Shown one piece after another: positions 53,815 to 64,000 of a stretch of DNA of 64,000 nucleotides. Position 1 is the first letter of the stretch. Every line of letters starts with the position of its first letter. The notes beneath the pieces were generated by a model, which saw only the letters and a program-made list of their open reading frames with translations, searched no databases and was not told the origin of the DNA. The stretch is from Fragilaria crotonensis (lineage: Eukaryota; Bacillariophyta; Fragilariophyceae; Fragilariales; Fragilariaceae). A program made the position numbers and the translations under genes. The stretch lies in NCBI GenBank assembly GCA_022925895.1, contig JAKSYS010000030.1, forward strand, positions 62,001 to 126,000, written 5' to 3'.

Positions 53815-54103
53815 TGACAAAACCCTACTTGACTACTGGTATGGTTGAGCTGGTATCGTGTACTGTATGCTTGAATACTGTACTACTGTCTGTTTCCTGA
53901 CACGATACTACATTCTACACACATGGTATGTTTTCTACACAGTTTCTACATGCTTCGAATTATGGAAATCCTACGATTAAATCATAATATTTGTTGTTGC
54001 CAAATTGATAAGTACCATCGGTAGATTGTTCGGATTGATCACCCGTTTCAATCTATCATACCACTGTTTGCCCCTGTTTTGTACCGTTGTTTGCTCGCTG
54101 TTA
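53815..54103 (+). repeat. 5' LTR of copia element 2
   Basis: Starts TGACAAAACC and ends CGCTGTTA. Matches 60403-60691 apart from one difference noticed near 54062. Confidence 0.92.
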
Positions 54104-54892
54104 GATTAACAGTCCCGAATTGCTTGTCTTTAACCCGAGAAAGCAAGCGATTTGGTCCATTTGAAGGCCTCAAGTGGATTTGTTTGAGTTGTGAAAATCG
54201 TCGTTTGTCGAATCGACGTTTCGAAGTGCTAAGTAGCACCTGCCGTCCCTGTCGTTTTGCGAAGGTTCGAGGCATTCGTGTGATCTGCATTGAAGCAGAT
54301 CAGTGTGACCGTCATTGAGACGAATATCGACGGTTTTGTTTAGCGGAAAAAGGACCATTGTCGCTGGCCCTTCATCGATCGAGTTCGGAAAGCCAGTTGA
54401 AACGGGGTTGTTCTGATTCCAACTGGTACTGACGTTCCTGTGTTCTGACGTACGAGTCGTATACTTCCAAAGTAACAAGGAAGATTTGGTCCGAAGTTCC
54501 GGAAATTCGGGAAGAAGATTCTTGGGAGATTCGCAATTTGTCACGATTCCCTAAGTAATTGGGACGAGATTTGGTCAAAGGTCCGAAGATTCGGGATTCA
54601 GATTCATTGAAGATTCCGAGAGTCACAAGATCCGGAGAGAGAACAAGAATCTTCTGCAACTTCAAGGTCTGTCGGTCAGCCGGTTTGTTTTCCAGATCGA
54701 ATCTAAGGTCTGTCCTGTGTCCAAAGTTTCTCGACGTCTGTCTGTCCAACGTCATTTGAGTCGAGTCGGATCGGAAGTCAACGTCCGTCCGTCATCCCAT
54801 TTTGAGTCGAGTCGGATCGGAACACTAACCGTCCGTCTGTCATCCGTTTTTTGCGAGCTACACCCCTGACCGGTCTAGCTACCCCTGTCAAG
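54104..54892 (+). other. Leader region of copia element 2
   Basis: 789 bp between the 5' LTR and the gag ATG, no gene. From about 54760 it has a short direct repeat GAGTCGAGTCGGATCGGAA (twice) with CCGTCCGTC words. A primer-binding site should start near 54104 (GATTAACAG), but I could not assign the tRNA. Confidence 0.5.
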
Positions 54893-56272
54893 ATGGTTTC
54901 AACCAGACAAACTGTTGAACCAACTCCCTTTGTTCATTTGATGAACAATGTGTTGACCTCTGCCATGTATGCAACTGCATTTGAGGCATGGGGTGTGACT
55001 TCGGTCACTGATATCCTGTCCCTGACCAAGGAAGATATTGAGTCTGAGTTCCCTGGTGCTGATGGAGCAACAACCAGGCTCCGTTTGATGGATCGTAAGA
55101 AGATTCTTGAAGTCCAAGATTGGTTCCATGAGGAGTGTGAAGATCCTTCTGCAGATGTGTGGTTTGGTTTGACTGCGGAGGTCCTTGAGGAATTCCGCAC
55201 TGCTCGTACTGCGATGAAGACTTCGAAGAGCATTCCAAGTTTGACTTCAGGCAATGTTGCACCTGACCCTGCACCACCAGCTGCTTCTGTTGACCGTGCT
55301 GCTCCTGATTTGGCTTATGAGTTTGCCAAGGCAACCAAGAGGAGCTTCTCTGATTTGAAGCAATTCAAGGATGCGCATCAGTGGACTTGGTGGCATCGCC
55401 ATTTGATTTCAACGTCGCGTGCCCAAGGAATTGGGAATGTCTATGATGTCAACTTTGAGCCAACGACTGATGCTGAGAAGAAGTTGTTCAAGCTACAGAA
55501 TGAGTTTGCCTTCAGTTGCTTGGAGCAGGCCCTCCATACTGCTGATGGGAAGTTGTTTATCCGTGAGTTTCAAGAGTCTGGAAATGCTCGCGGTGTGTAT
55601 CAGCGTTTGGTTGCAACCTACAACACTGGTGAAGCTGGTCGTTTGAAGGCTGAGAAGATTGAGACTGAGTTGCAAGATATGAGACTTGATGTGAGGCAGT
55701 GGAAGAAAGGCTGCCAAGCTTTTTTGACCGCATGGGAGCACAAGATTCGTGACCTTGCTGAGTTGGATCCTGAGGCTGTGACTGAGTCCAAGAAGTGGCG
55801 TTGGCTCCGTCAAGCTGTGTTGCCTCACAAGACCATGGAGGCTGCAATCACCAACTTTGATTCCTTGGATAAGTTTGCGCGCAAGATGACTCCTGATGGT
55901 GATGGATTGGGTTTTCAGGAGATGTTCAATCAGTTGATGGATGCTGCAACTCGCCATGACAAGATTACGAAGGATAATGTTGCCAACCAACAACGTCGTG
56001 TCCAGGAAGGCAAGTTCCAAACTGTCACCAACAAGAAAGGCACCAAGGGCTCCAGTGATGGGAAGAAGGCCGATCCTGCTGTTGTTTGGAAGTACTATTC
56101 GCCTCAAGATTGGGAGAAGTTGTCTGTTGAGAAGAGGAAGCAGATTCTTGAGCAACGCAAGGTGACTCCGCGACCACCACGTTCCCAACGTGCTAATTCT
56201 GCTTCAACCACCACCACGCAATCGTCGTCAACTGAGGCCCCAGCAAGTGCTGCTCAATTCCTGCCACTGTGA
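54893..56272 (+). CDS. Gag of copia element 2
   Basis: The ATG 54893 begins MVSTRQTVEPTPFVHLMNNV. An N-terminal SAM-like helical region (AWGVTSVTDILSLTKEDIES) is followed by the gag core (ANKRSF-type WTWWHRHLISTSRAQG, KLFKLQNEFAFSCLEQAL, RGVYQRLVATYNTGEAGRLK). A basic tail lies near KGTKGSSDGKKADP. The frame is intact over about 459 residues. No CCHC knuckle. Confidence 0.8.
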   Translation: MVSTRQTVEPTPFVHLMNNVLTSAMYATAFEAWGVTSVTDILSLTKEDIESEFPGADGATTRLRLMDRKKILEVQDWFHEECEDPSADVWFGLTAEVLEEFRTARTAMKTSKSIPSLTSGNVAPDPAPPAASVDRAAPDLAYEFAKATKRSFSDLKQFKDAHQWTWWHRHLISTSRAQGIGNVYDVNFEPTTDAEKKLFKLQNEFAFSCLEQALHTADGKLFIREFQESGNARGVYQRLVATYNTGEAGRLKAEKIETELQDMRLDVRQWKKGCQAFLTAWEHKIRDLAELDPEAVTESKKWRWLRQAVLPHKTMEAAITNFDSLDKFARKMTPDGDGLGFQEMFNQLMDAATRHDKITKDNVANQQRRVQEGKFQTVTNKKGTKGSSDGKKADPAVVWKYYSPQDWEKLSVEKRKQILEQRKVTPRPPRSQRANSASTTTTQSSSTEAPASAAQFLPL

Positions 56273-56883
56273 TTGCCAACCAAGCCCAAGTTGATGCTCA
56301 ATCAGTTGTATCCTCCAGTTCTGCGCCAACTGTTTCTGGTTCTGCTGTCCCTGGATCTACTATCCGTTCAATGCTTTCCAATGCTGCACACTCGCGCCGT
56401 GACGATGACAGTGTCATGGTTCAGGAAGGGAAGGTTTACCTCCGCGTCAAGATGGGAAATGTTAAGTATCGTTTCCGTGCCCACTCTGCCGCTCGAACTG
56501 CTTGTGCTGGTTCTCTCATTGATGGGGGAGCCAATGGTGGCTTGTGTGGATCTGATGTTTTGATTCTGTCGGAAACTGGCCAACGCTGCGATGTCACCGG
56601 TATCACCAACAATGCTGTCACCGATTTGCCGATTGTTCAAGCTGCTGGTCTGATTCAAAGCTCCATTGGTCCGATTATTGGTATCTTTAACCAATATGCA
56701 TCCATTGGTGATGGAAAGTCTGTGCATTCCTGTGCCCAACTGCGAAGTTTTGGCACTTTGATTGATGATGTCCCTATTGCTTGTGGTGGAACTCAGCGAC
56801 TTGTGACCCCTGAAGGTTACATTGTTCCCTTGTCCATTCGTGATGGATTGGCTTACATGGATATGAGTCCCCCCTTCTGCTGA
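56269..56883 (+). CDS. Protease region of copia element 2
   Basis: Overlaps the gag stop by four bases (ATGA-type arrangement; TGATTGCC) in another frame, consistent with frameshifted translation. Contains SLIDGGANGGLCGSDVL, where DGG stands at the aspartic-protease site. It ends MDMSPPFC at TGA 56881-56883. Confidence 0.7.
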   Translation: MIANQAQVDAQSVVSSSSAPTVSGSAVPGSTIRSMLSNAAHSRRDDDSVMVQEGKVYLRVKMGNVKYRFRAHSAARTACAGSLIDGGANGGLCGSDVLILSETGQRCDVTGITNNAVTDLPIVQAAGLIQSSIGPIIGIFNQYASIGDGKSVHSCAQLRSFGTLIDDVPIACGGTQRLVTPEGYIVPLSIRDGLAYMDMSPPFC

Positions 56884-56905
56884 TGATCTTGATCGCTATC
56901 CTCAC

Positions 56906-57895
56906 GTGATTTTCACCTCAGACGATGCTTGGGATCCTTCGCTCCTTGACCATGAACACGCTTTGGCTCCGGATGTCTATCATGTTGACTACACCCATGG
57001 TTTTCAGGATCACCGAGTCAATGATTTTGGGGAGGTTATCTTTGATCATCAAGCCCGTGTTGAGTATTGTTCTGTGCATGCCCATGAAGCTTCTGTGCAT
57101 CGCCATGACCCTCACTATGAAGCCATGAGACCCTATCTTGGATGGGTCAACCTTGAGCGTGTGAAGAAGACTTTTGAGAATACGACGCAGTGGTTTCGTG
57201 CTTCTGTTCGCTTGCCATTTCGCCATCACTTCAAGAGTCGATTTCCTGCTGCAAATGTTCCTCGCCTGCATGAAACTGTTGCAACAGATACTTTCTTCTC
57301 GGATGTTCCCGCTCATGATGACGGCGTTCTCGGTCATGGAGGCGCTACGATGGTCCAAGTCTACTGCGGCAAGGACAGCCAGCTTACTCGTGGCTATCCG
57401 ATGACTTCGGAACATGACATGTATCACACACTTGAAGATTTCATTCGCCAAGAAGGTGCCCCTGATGCTCTGCTCAGTGACAATGCCAAGGCTCAGATTG
57501 GGAAGAATGTCCAACAGATTTTGCGGATGTACCGCATCGCTGACTTCCAGTGTGAGCCTCACTACCAACATCAGAACTATGCTGAGCGCCGGATTCAAGA
57601 GATCAAGAAGACTGTCAATGCTTTGTTGGATCGCACCGGTACTCCTGCTGCTTACTGGCTTCTTGCCATGCTCTATGTGATCAATTTGATGAACCATCTT
57701 GCTGTTGCTTCCTTGGATTGGAAGACTCCCTTGGAAGTTGCTCATGGACAAAGCCTGATATCTCGCCGTTCTTGCAATTTCGTTGGTGGGAACCTGTGTA
57801 TTATGAGGCTCCGGCGACGAGTGGTTTTCCGTCTGAAAGTGTTGAGAAGACTGGTCGCTGGGTTGGTATTGCTGAACACCAAGGTGATGTGCTGA
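56906..57895 (+). CDS. Integrase region of copia element 2
   Basis: Core residues are D in VATDTFFSDV, D in LLSDNAKAQIG and E in YAERRIQEIKKT, with the usual copia spacing. The following frame (57718 on) takes over through an overlap, with a break near 57750. No HHCC finger is clear upstream; HDPHYEAMRPYLGW may be its remnant. Confidence 0.75.
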   Translation: MIFTSDDAWDPSLLDHEHALAPDVYHVDYTHGFQDHRVNDFGEVIFDHQARVEYCSVHAHEASVHRHDPHYEAMRPYLGWVNLERVKKTFENTTQWFRASVRLPFRHHFKSRFPAANVPRLHETVATDTFFSDVPAHDDGVLGHGGATMVQVYCGKDSQLTRGYPMTSEHDMYHTLEDFIRQEGAPDALLSDNAKAQIGKNVQQILRMYRIADFQCEPHYQHQNYAERRIQEIKKTVNALLDRTGTPAAYWLLAMLYVINLMNHLAVASLDWKTPLEVAHGQSLISRRSCNFVGGNLCIMRLRRRVVFRLKVLRRLVAGLVLLNTKVMC

Positions 57896-60436
57896 CCTAC
57901 TTGGTGCTCACCGACGACACTCTTCGAGTTATTGCCCGCTCCAATGTTCGCTCTGCCCTTTCGCCGACGCATCCCAACTTTCGTGCCTATGCTCCCTCGC
58001 CTTCCGATGGAGGGGAGGATTTGATTCCGTTGAATATCGATCCAGGTGATTCTCCGCGTCATGTCAAGGATATCATCTACAATTCGAGCGACCTTGCTGG
58101 TGTTAACGTTGATCCATCGGAACTCAAGCTCCCATACTTCACGCCTGACGAACTTTTGAATCGCACATTTCTTCACGAAGTTGACGGTCAACGCATGCGC
58201 GCCCGAGTCATTCGGAAGATTATGGATAACGATGCGCACAATCATCAAAATATCAAGTTTTTGCTCGAGATTGGCGCTGGTGAACATGACGAAATTATTG
58301 CTTACAATGAACTTTCGGATTTGGTTGAGCGACAGGTCAATGAGGAGCGAAGCACTGATGATGTGTCCCCTTGGGTCTATGATGACATTATTGCACACCA
58401 AGGTCCTTTGAAGCCGACTGATCCATTTTACAAAGGCTCTTCCTACAATGTTCTTGTTCGCTGGATGAATGGTGAAGAAACCTATGAACCCTTGTATGAA
58501 ATGATCAAAGACGATCCGATTTCGGTTGCCAAGTATGCCAAGGAACAAGGATTGCTTGATACTCCAGGTTGGAAGAAGCTTCAGAAGTTTGCGCGTCGGA
58601 TCAAGAAGTATCTGCGCATGGTCAAGCAAGCAAAGCTCCAGCGTGGGTCTCGTGGAATTCGTTTTAAGTTTGGAGTTCAGGTCCCTCGCAATTGGAAGGA
58701 AGCCATGGAACTGGATGAGAAACACAAGTCAACTTTGTGGCGCGACGCAATCAAGAAGGAGATGGACCAGATTGCAGAGTATGGAACTTTCCGCGATCTT
58801 GGAAGGGGAGCAACCGCTCCAGCTGGCTACAAGAAAATCACTGTCCGCCTTGTCTTCGATGTCAAGCATGATCTCCGTCACAAGGCGCGTCTTGTTGCAG
58901 GTGGCCATCTTACTGATCCGCCGAAGGACTCTGTCTATTCAGGTGTTGTTTCTTTGCGAAGCCTTCGTCTTGTTGCACTGTTTGCTGAATTGAATGGCTT
59001 ACAGCTTTGGGCTGCCGATGTTGGAAATGCCTACCTTGAAGCTTTGACAAAGGAAAAGGTTTATGTTATTGCTGGTCCAGAGTTTGGGGAGCTGGAGGGT
59101 CATATCCTCCTGATCCATAAGGCTTTGTATGGTCTTCGTACTTCTGGTGCCAGGTGGCATGAACATTTTGCCGACACACTTCGTGATCTTGGATTCACGC
59201 CCTGCAAGGCTGATCCTGATGTTTGGATGAAGAATTGTGGATCGCATTATGAGTATATTTGCGTTTATGTTGATGATCTTGCAATTGCCATGAGAAACCC
59301 TCAAGAATTCATCAATGTTTTGGTCAATGATTGTGGTTACAAGCTTAAGGGTGTTGGTCCAATGGAGTACCATCTCGGAGCGGATATCTACCGTGATAGC
59401 GATGGCACTCTCTGCTTTGGAGCCAAGTCCTACATTTCTCGTTTGCTTCGTACCTACGAATCAATCTTTGGGGAGCAACCAAAGGAATACTCTTCCCCCC
59501 TTGATCGCAATGACCACCCAGAGTTGGATACCTCCGATGAGTTGCCTGAGTCCGATATTAAGCGTTTTCAGTCACTGATTGGCGCGCTCCAGTGGGCTAT
59601 CAGTCTTTGTCGTTTCGATATTCAATGTGCTGTGATGACCCTTGGACGTTTTCGTGCCGCGCCGCGCATTGGACATATGCTGCGTGTCCAACGCATTTGT
59701 GGCTATCTTCGCAAGAAGCCTGATGCTGCCGTTCGTTTCCGTATTGGTATTCCTGATACGACGATCCATGTTGAACCTCCTCGTCAGAATTGGGAGTACG
59801 TCTACGGTGATTTGTCTGAAGAACTTCCGTTTGATATGCCTGTCCCACTTGGGAAACCTGTTCGGATTTCTACGTTTGAAGACGCGAATTTGTTGCATGA
59901 CCACGTCACTGGACGTTCTGCGATGGGTATTTTGCACTTTGTGAATCAGACTCCGGTGGAATGGTTTTCTAAGCGACAGAATACTGTGGAAACTGCTACG
60001 TATGGTTCTGAATTTGTTGTTGCTCGGACTGCAACTGAACAGATTATTGATCTTCGTTACACGATTCGCATGCTTGGTGTGCCTTTGGACGGTCCTGCTT
60101 GGATGTTTGGTGACAATGAGAGTGTTGTTAAGTCTGCTACGATCCCGCATTCTTCTCTCATGAAGCGTCACAATGCTTTGGCATACCACCGTGTCCGCGG
60201 CGATTGCTGCAAAGATCTTGCATTTCTGCCATATCCCTGGTAATCAGAATCCTGCTGATGTTCTTACCAAGTTCTTGCCTTGGGCCACGTCTTGGCCATT
60301 GATTGAACCCATTCTGTTTTGGAAAGGGGAGACCGACAAGTCTGCATCTGATGATGATCCTCAGACATTCTCCTTGAGTATCGCGTCCATCACAGAGGGG
60401 AGTGACAAAACCCTACTTGACTACTGGTATGGTTGA
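57718..60436 (+). CDS. Reverse transcriptase and RNase H of copia element 2
   Basis: RT blocks are TVRLVFDVKHDLRHKARLVA, LWAADVGNAYLEAL, IHKALYGLRTSGARWHEHF and the active site YICVYVDDLAIAM (canonical YVDD). The connection region has KRFQSLIGALQWAISLCRFD. RNase H has FEDANLLHDHVTGRSAMG, TATYGSEFVVAR and FGDNESVVKSATIP. A break near 60195 moves the end (AIAAKILHFCHIPGNQNPAD, VLTKFLPW) to another frame, ending at 60436 inside the LTR. Confidence 0.85.
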
Positions 60437-60691
60437 GCTGGTATCGTGTACTGTATGCTTGAATACTGTACTACTGTCTGTTTCCTGACACGATACTACA
60501 TTCTACACACATGGTATGTTTTCTACACAGTTTCTACATGCTTCGAATTATGGAAATCCTACGATTAAATCATAATATTTGTTGTTGCCAAATTGATAAG
60601 TACCATCGGTAGATTGTTCGGATTGATCACCCGTTTCAATCTATCATACCTCTGTTTGCCCCTGTTTTGTACCGTTGTTTGCTCGCTGTTA
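60403..60691 (+). repeat. 3' LTR of copia element 2
   Basis: Copy of 53815-54103. It follows a purine-rich tract and is bordered by the CCTTG duplication. Confidence 0.92.
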
Positions 60692-60696
60692 CCTTG

Positions 60697-61946
60697 CACA
60701 GGTGAAGGACGTCAACGAGAAGCTTCGTGGAGCACTGGTGAGCATCCGCAGAAGCAAATTACTATGATAGTCGTTTCGTTTGGAGTCGGGGCGCTTGGGA
60801 TACGCAACTAAGGAGTCAACACATCAGGATAGCCCTACTTGTTGGAACTCGACACATCAGATCTGCATCGATGCACTGGTGAAGCGCAAAGCACTCGACC
60901 AGAGTATGTTGCAGCATCGTGAAGATATTGAAAGTGGTCCATTGACTGATACGGAGTGGACAAAGGTATATGAAGTGATGAATTTCCTTCGGGTGCCATG
61001 ACAGGTGATGGAAGCACTAGCTGCCGACAGAAAATCATCTCTTGACTTGGTTCGGCTCAGTATTGCTCACCTGACAAGGCATTGCGAGACAAACGAGGAA
61101 CAGCAGCTTAAGGAGATACACACTTCTCTTTCTGCAAATCAAAATGAAGACCAAGCTTGAATTCTGCGAGAAGAAACTTGTGCAGTTTCGTGCAATTGTG
61201 GCGGGGTACTAGTTGAACCATCAAATCCCAAAGCAATCAGACACAGCAAAGCTGAAGGAACTCAAGGACATCATCCAAGCCCTACTCAAGGAGCAACATG
61301 CTGACAAGATGAAAACCATTGAACCGCCTCGCCCTGTTTTGGAATCTGATGCGACTCTCTTTGAAGCCCTCTTTGCTGGCAGCGGTCGCGGTGTTATTCG
61401 ATCCAAGGTGCCGATGACGAAGGCGTTCCTTTCCCAGCCTCCAATGCAGTTGATTGATACCTCAGGATCGGAGTTGTGCATTCGCAGTCATTCATTGATG
61501 TCATTCAGTGGTGCTGGAAGGCGTGGATAAAACATTGCCTGCTCATTATCAAATGACCATGGACTACCTTGGATCTCTCGCAACCTCAATGCCATCTGAA
61601 TGGGTTTACATCATGGCCGGGCGTGAGTTTACGTCAGCCAGGTAGTCTCTGTCATCGGATATTTTCATCAAAACCATGTGCCTGCGTTCACGGATGAAAG
61701 CGCAAGTCATCGTCCTTCCAAAAGATCGTCAGTGGGCGCTGCTAAACCGGCATGCTGCTGGTTCCCCAGGCGGTGTTTCCGCAAAGTAACAGTGCTGTAT
61801 CCTCAGTTGATGCAGCAGTGTTGATGATAGAAGTTAAACAGGAAGGTTGGGTTGAGGAAGTCCTTGACAACGGCATGGTTGGTAAGCTCAATATACAATT
61901 CGACAATTTGATTGCTGAGGATGAATCAGACTTATCTTGCCTATAG
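60697..61946 (+). pseudogene. hAT transposase, C-terminal half
   Basis: Continues the transposase across the insertion: AQVKDVNEKLRGALVSIRRS, then CWNSTHQICIDALVKRKALD, TEWTKVYEVMNFLRVP, KKLVQFRAIVAGYLNHQIP-like and the dimerisation-domain blocks MTMDYLGSLATSMPSEWVY and AGREFTSAR. Several frame breaks and stops. The last open part ends EDESDLSCL at 61946. Confidence 0.7.
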
Positions 61947-62407
61947 TGTTGCTTGTTGCTTGCTCAAAATCTGAGCAATAAACGAGAAGAAAAATACATT
62001 TGCTCTAGTCTGAATGTCAAGATAGAATCATTGAACTGTTCTTACAAACAGCTCCATTCTGCTTAATGTCGTAGGGAATCATGGAACTCTTACTTGACAT
62101 AAAGCTATATAAAAAACTAATTATAGGGTTATCACCATCCATGCCCGGTAGAACATAGCGCGTACCCCGATCCGGCGGTTATCCGCGAGATCTTTGTTTT
62201 TTCAGAGTCCTTTTCCCCGTATTATGGTTTTCTCGCAAACAAGTTGCTGTCGGATGATTACCCGGGTAGTAAGTACCTTTTACCTGGGTAAAAGGTTATT
62301 ACCCGAGTACTAAAGGGTAAAAGTAACAGCCTCTGGTAAAGGGTAGGGTACCGTAAAGGAAACCCACTTTACCTTTTACCCTTTGACATTTACCTTACCC
62401 TGCCGAG

Positions 62408-64000
62408 TTGCAATACCAACAATAAAACACGCATTTTGCCACTTGGCAATACACAAATTCAATCAAGAACTATCACAAAGGACACAATGATATTTTGGTG
62501 AAACGCCAGAATTCCTCCATTCAAGAAAGAAATCGGTCGAGTGGGACGGAATAGATGTGTAGTTTTCTGCAACTTTTTGGTATACTATATCTGCGTTTGC
62601 AGATTTTGTCACATGATGACTTCATCACGCCCCCCGATATTAGAAAACTCATTTTCCTTAAGAAATCACCTTTTGTCGCTTGCCTTGTCATTTTTCAATG
62701 GACTATGGTTCACCATGATATAGTACTCTGGACTCTGGAGTACCTAGTAACAAAAATAGATTTTCTCTCTTTCATTGCCAAGCCTTTGACTTCCAAGCCA
62801 TCATCTGCTTGGAACTTCATTAGAATCAATTCTTGAGATTGGTCATGATGTGCTTCAGAGGTACTCCAGTGAAATTTTACACTGAGTGCAAGCAGGGGTA
62901 TTGGTGAAGAGCTTTGTGCAATTCATCAGAGGTGCTAGTACTATTGTACACATATTTCTTATACGCAGCAGTTATAAGCGTGCACCAATCAAAATTTCAC
63001 TTTCCCGAATTCCGATGTCATATTTCAAGATTCCTGGGTGCCCTTTGACTTTTCCAAGATTCCCTTAGGTGCACTGTGTGATTCTGACCAGCCAAGTTGT
63101 ATTGAGGAGTGGACCATTGTTGGCATCATTGCTGTTTTGGTAGTTATTTCTTTATGAAAGACACTAATCATGATGTGTCTCACCATAACTCTGCAACGAG
63201 ACTTCAACAAGGGCAACAATTCCTACAATGAGGAAGTCCTGACTGCGGTAGCTAAAAGCATCACTACAAAGCACCACACTCAAGCATTAATGCATTCCAT
63301 ATCAATCAGAAAAACAAGGACAACAGGGAAATGCCACCCAATTTTCTCCAAGAATTTATGAAATGGGAACGTGGAGTCGGTGAACGCCTTTAATGATGAT
63401 GAGGAACAAAAATATAAACCTCTGTTTACGAGCTGAATGGCAAACACCTCCTAGTATTGCTTGATTAATGATCCAATCAGGATACTACCCAGCCACTTGA
63501 GGCCAGTGTTTTACCTTTGTACAGGGCCAGCCCTCCTCGTCATGAGGCAGCAATGTGACACCACATAAAATAGATCAGGGAATTTTGCTTTCTGGGTTGT
63601 GATTGAGCAGGCTACTATCTGAGACAAAGCATAATGTACTATGTAACACAGCAAGTTGCAAAGTTAATGTCTAGAACTGCCAAATAGTTCAGATCAGTTT
63701 TGAATCTTGTTGTTTGTGAACTTTAGGATGCATGTTGTTATCCTTGCTACCAACAGCCATGGGTCAGCACTGAATTGTTTGCATTGCCTATGTGTGCTTT
63801 CATGGAGGACGAGCATGCCATTGCTCTCTGTATTTTGCTCCGATGACAGGGAGTTTGTTGGCATGACGGACTGTGGTGGGAACTCCACCTTGAACGCAGG
63901 CAAGTACTGTGTTCATGGTGGTGAGCATGAAGCTGGGTCATTGAGCCGCCTGAAGTTCATGAAACAGCCAACATACCCACGGTATTATAGGGCCTCACAA
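62408..64000. other. Unassigned region to the window end
   Basis: 1.6 kb after the hAT end. Only short frames with many stops; the composition (CATG- and ACTC-rich) differs from the genes upstream. It could be an eroded transposon, but I could not name one. Confidence 0.3.

Larger units (their letters stand above)
53815..60691 (+). mobile_element. Ty1/copia LTR retrotransposon 2 (CoDi-like), inside the hAT element
   Basis: LTRs of 289 bp (53815-54103, 60403-60691) differ at one site seen (ACCACTG against ACCTCTG), so the insertion is young. The target duplication CCTTG lies at 53810-53814 and 60692-60696. A purine tract (AGAGGGGAG) precedes the 3' LTR. Gag, protease, integrase, RT and RNase H are in copia order. 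Removing the element joins the host transposase reading frame exactly. Confidence 0.95.
52471..62407 (+). mobile_element. hAT transposon, split by a copia element
   Basis: The ends are a perfect 15-bp inverted repeat CTCGGCAGGGTAAGG (52471-52485, and reversed at 62393-62407); the CAGGG core is typical of hAT. Both subterminal regions (to about 52660, and from about 62255) are packed with GGTAA/TTACC words. Without the inserted retroelement the length is about 3.06 kb. No convincing 8-bp target duplication is visible at either choice of end. The transposase is degenerate. Confidence 0.8.

Overview
The window looks like nuclear DNA of a diatom, probably a pennate one; this is inferred, not proven. 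The reasons are short GT-AG introns (64-277 bp), closely packed intronless or few-intron genes on both strands, plastid proteins with signal-plus-transit N-termini, LRR proteins with Cys-rich modules, and two Ty1/copia elements of the diatom CoDi kind. There is no operon structure.

Layout. 0-15 kb is a gene-dense block: serine carboxypeptidase (cut by the window edge), a possible 54-aa basic microprotein, a secreted LRR receptor-like protein, a VOC/glyoxalase-family protein, an ASC-1 (TRIP4)-like zinc-finger protein, a plastid-type methyltransferase, a flavin-reductase-like protein, an RluA-type pseudouridine synthase, a COX5B-like subunit and a thylakoid-lumen FKBP. 15.5-21.5 kb is a minus-strand copia element with 107-bp LTRs. 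21.6-40.2 kb is a second gene block: proteasome beta-3-like protein, truncated haemoglobin, thioredoxin, tRNA-Thr(CGT), two orphans, an SLC35B1-type transporter, a patatin-like phospholipase, a plastid LON-domain protein, an ankyrin-UBA protein and a PH-START membrane protein. 40.7-42.4 kb is a nested repeat cluster. 42.7-51.2 kb holds NTH1, BRAP2, a GH30 glucosylceramidase and a lumenal cyclophilin-like protein. 51.3-62.4 kb is transposon country: a ~0.9-kb element with arrays of 31-bp palindromic repeats, then a hAT element of about 3 kb split by a 6.9-kb copia element with 289-bp LTRs and a clear CCTTG target duplication. 62.4-64 kb has nothing I recognise.

Themes. Plastid and lumen biogenesis recurs (FKBP, cyclophilin, LON domain, methyltransferase, patatin), as does mitochondrial function (COX5B, VOC protein). 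Ubiquitin/proteasome factors (PSMB3-like, BRAP2, UBA) also appear, with no sign of linkage beyond chance.

Two global signals deserve attention. First, at least ten unrelated host genes carry one- or two-base frame breaks, many in short homopolymers, with protein similarity intact on both sides. This points to residual sequencing error more than to mass pseudogenisation, so coordinates below span the whole recognisable gene. Second, intergenic DNA is saturated with the palindromic tetramer GTAC, while genes are not.

Start codons: only ATG starts were accepted, so several N-termini are shorter than the longest open frame.
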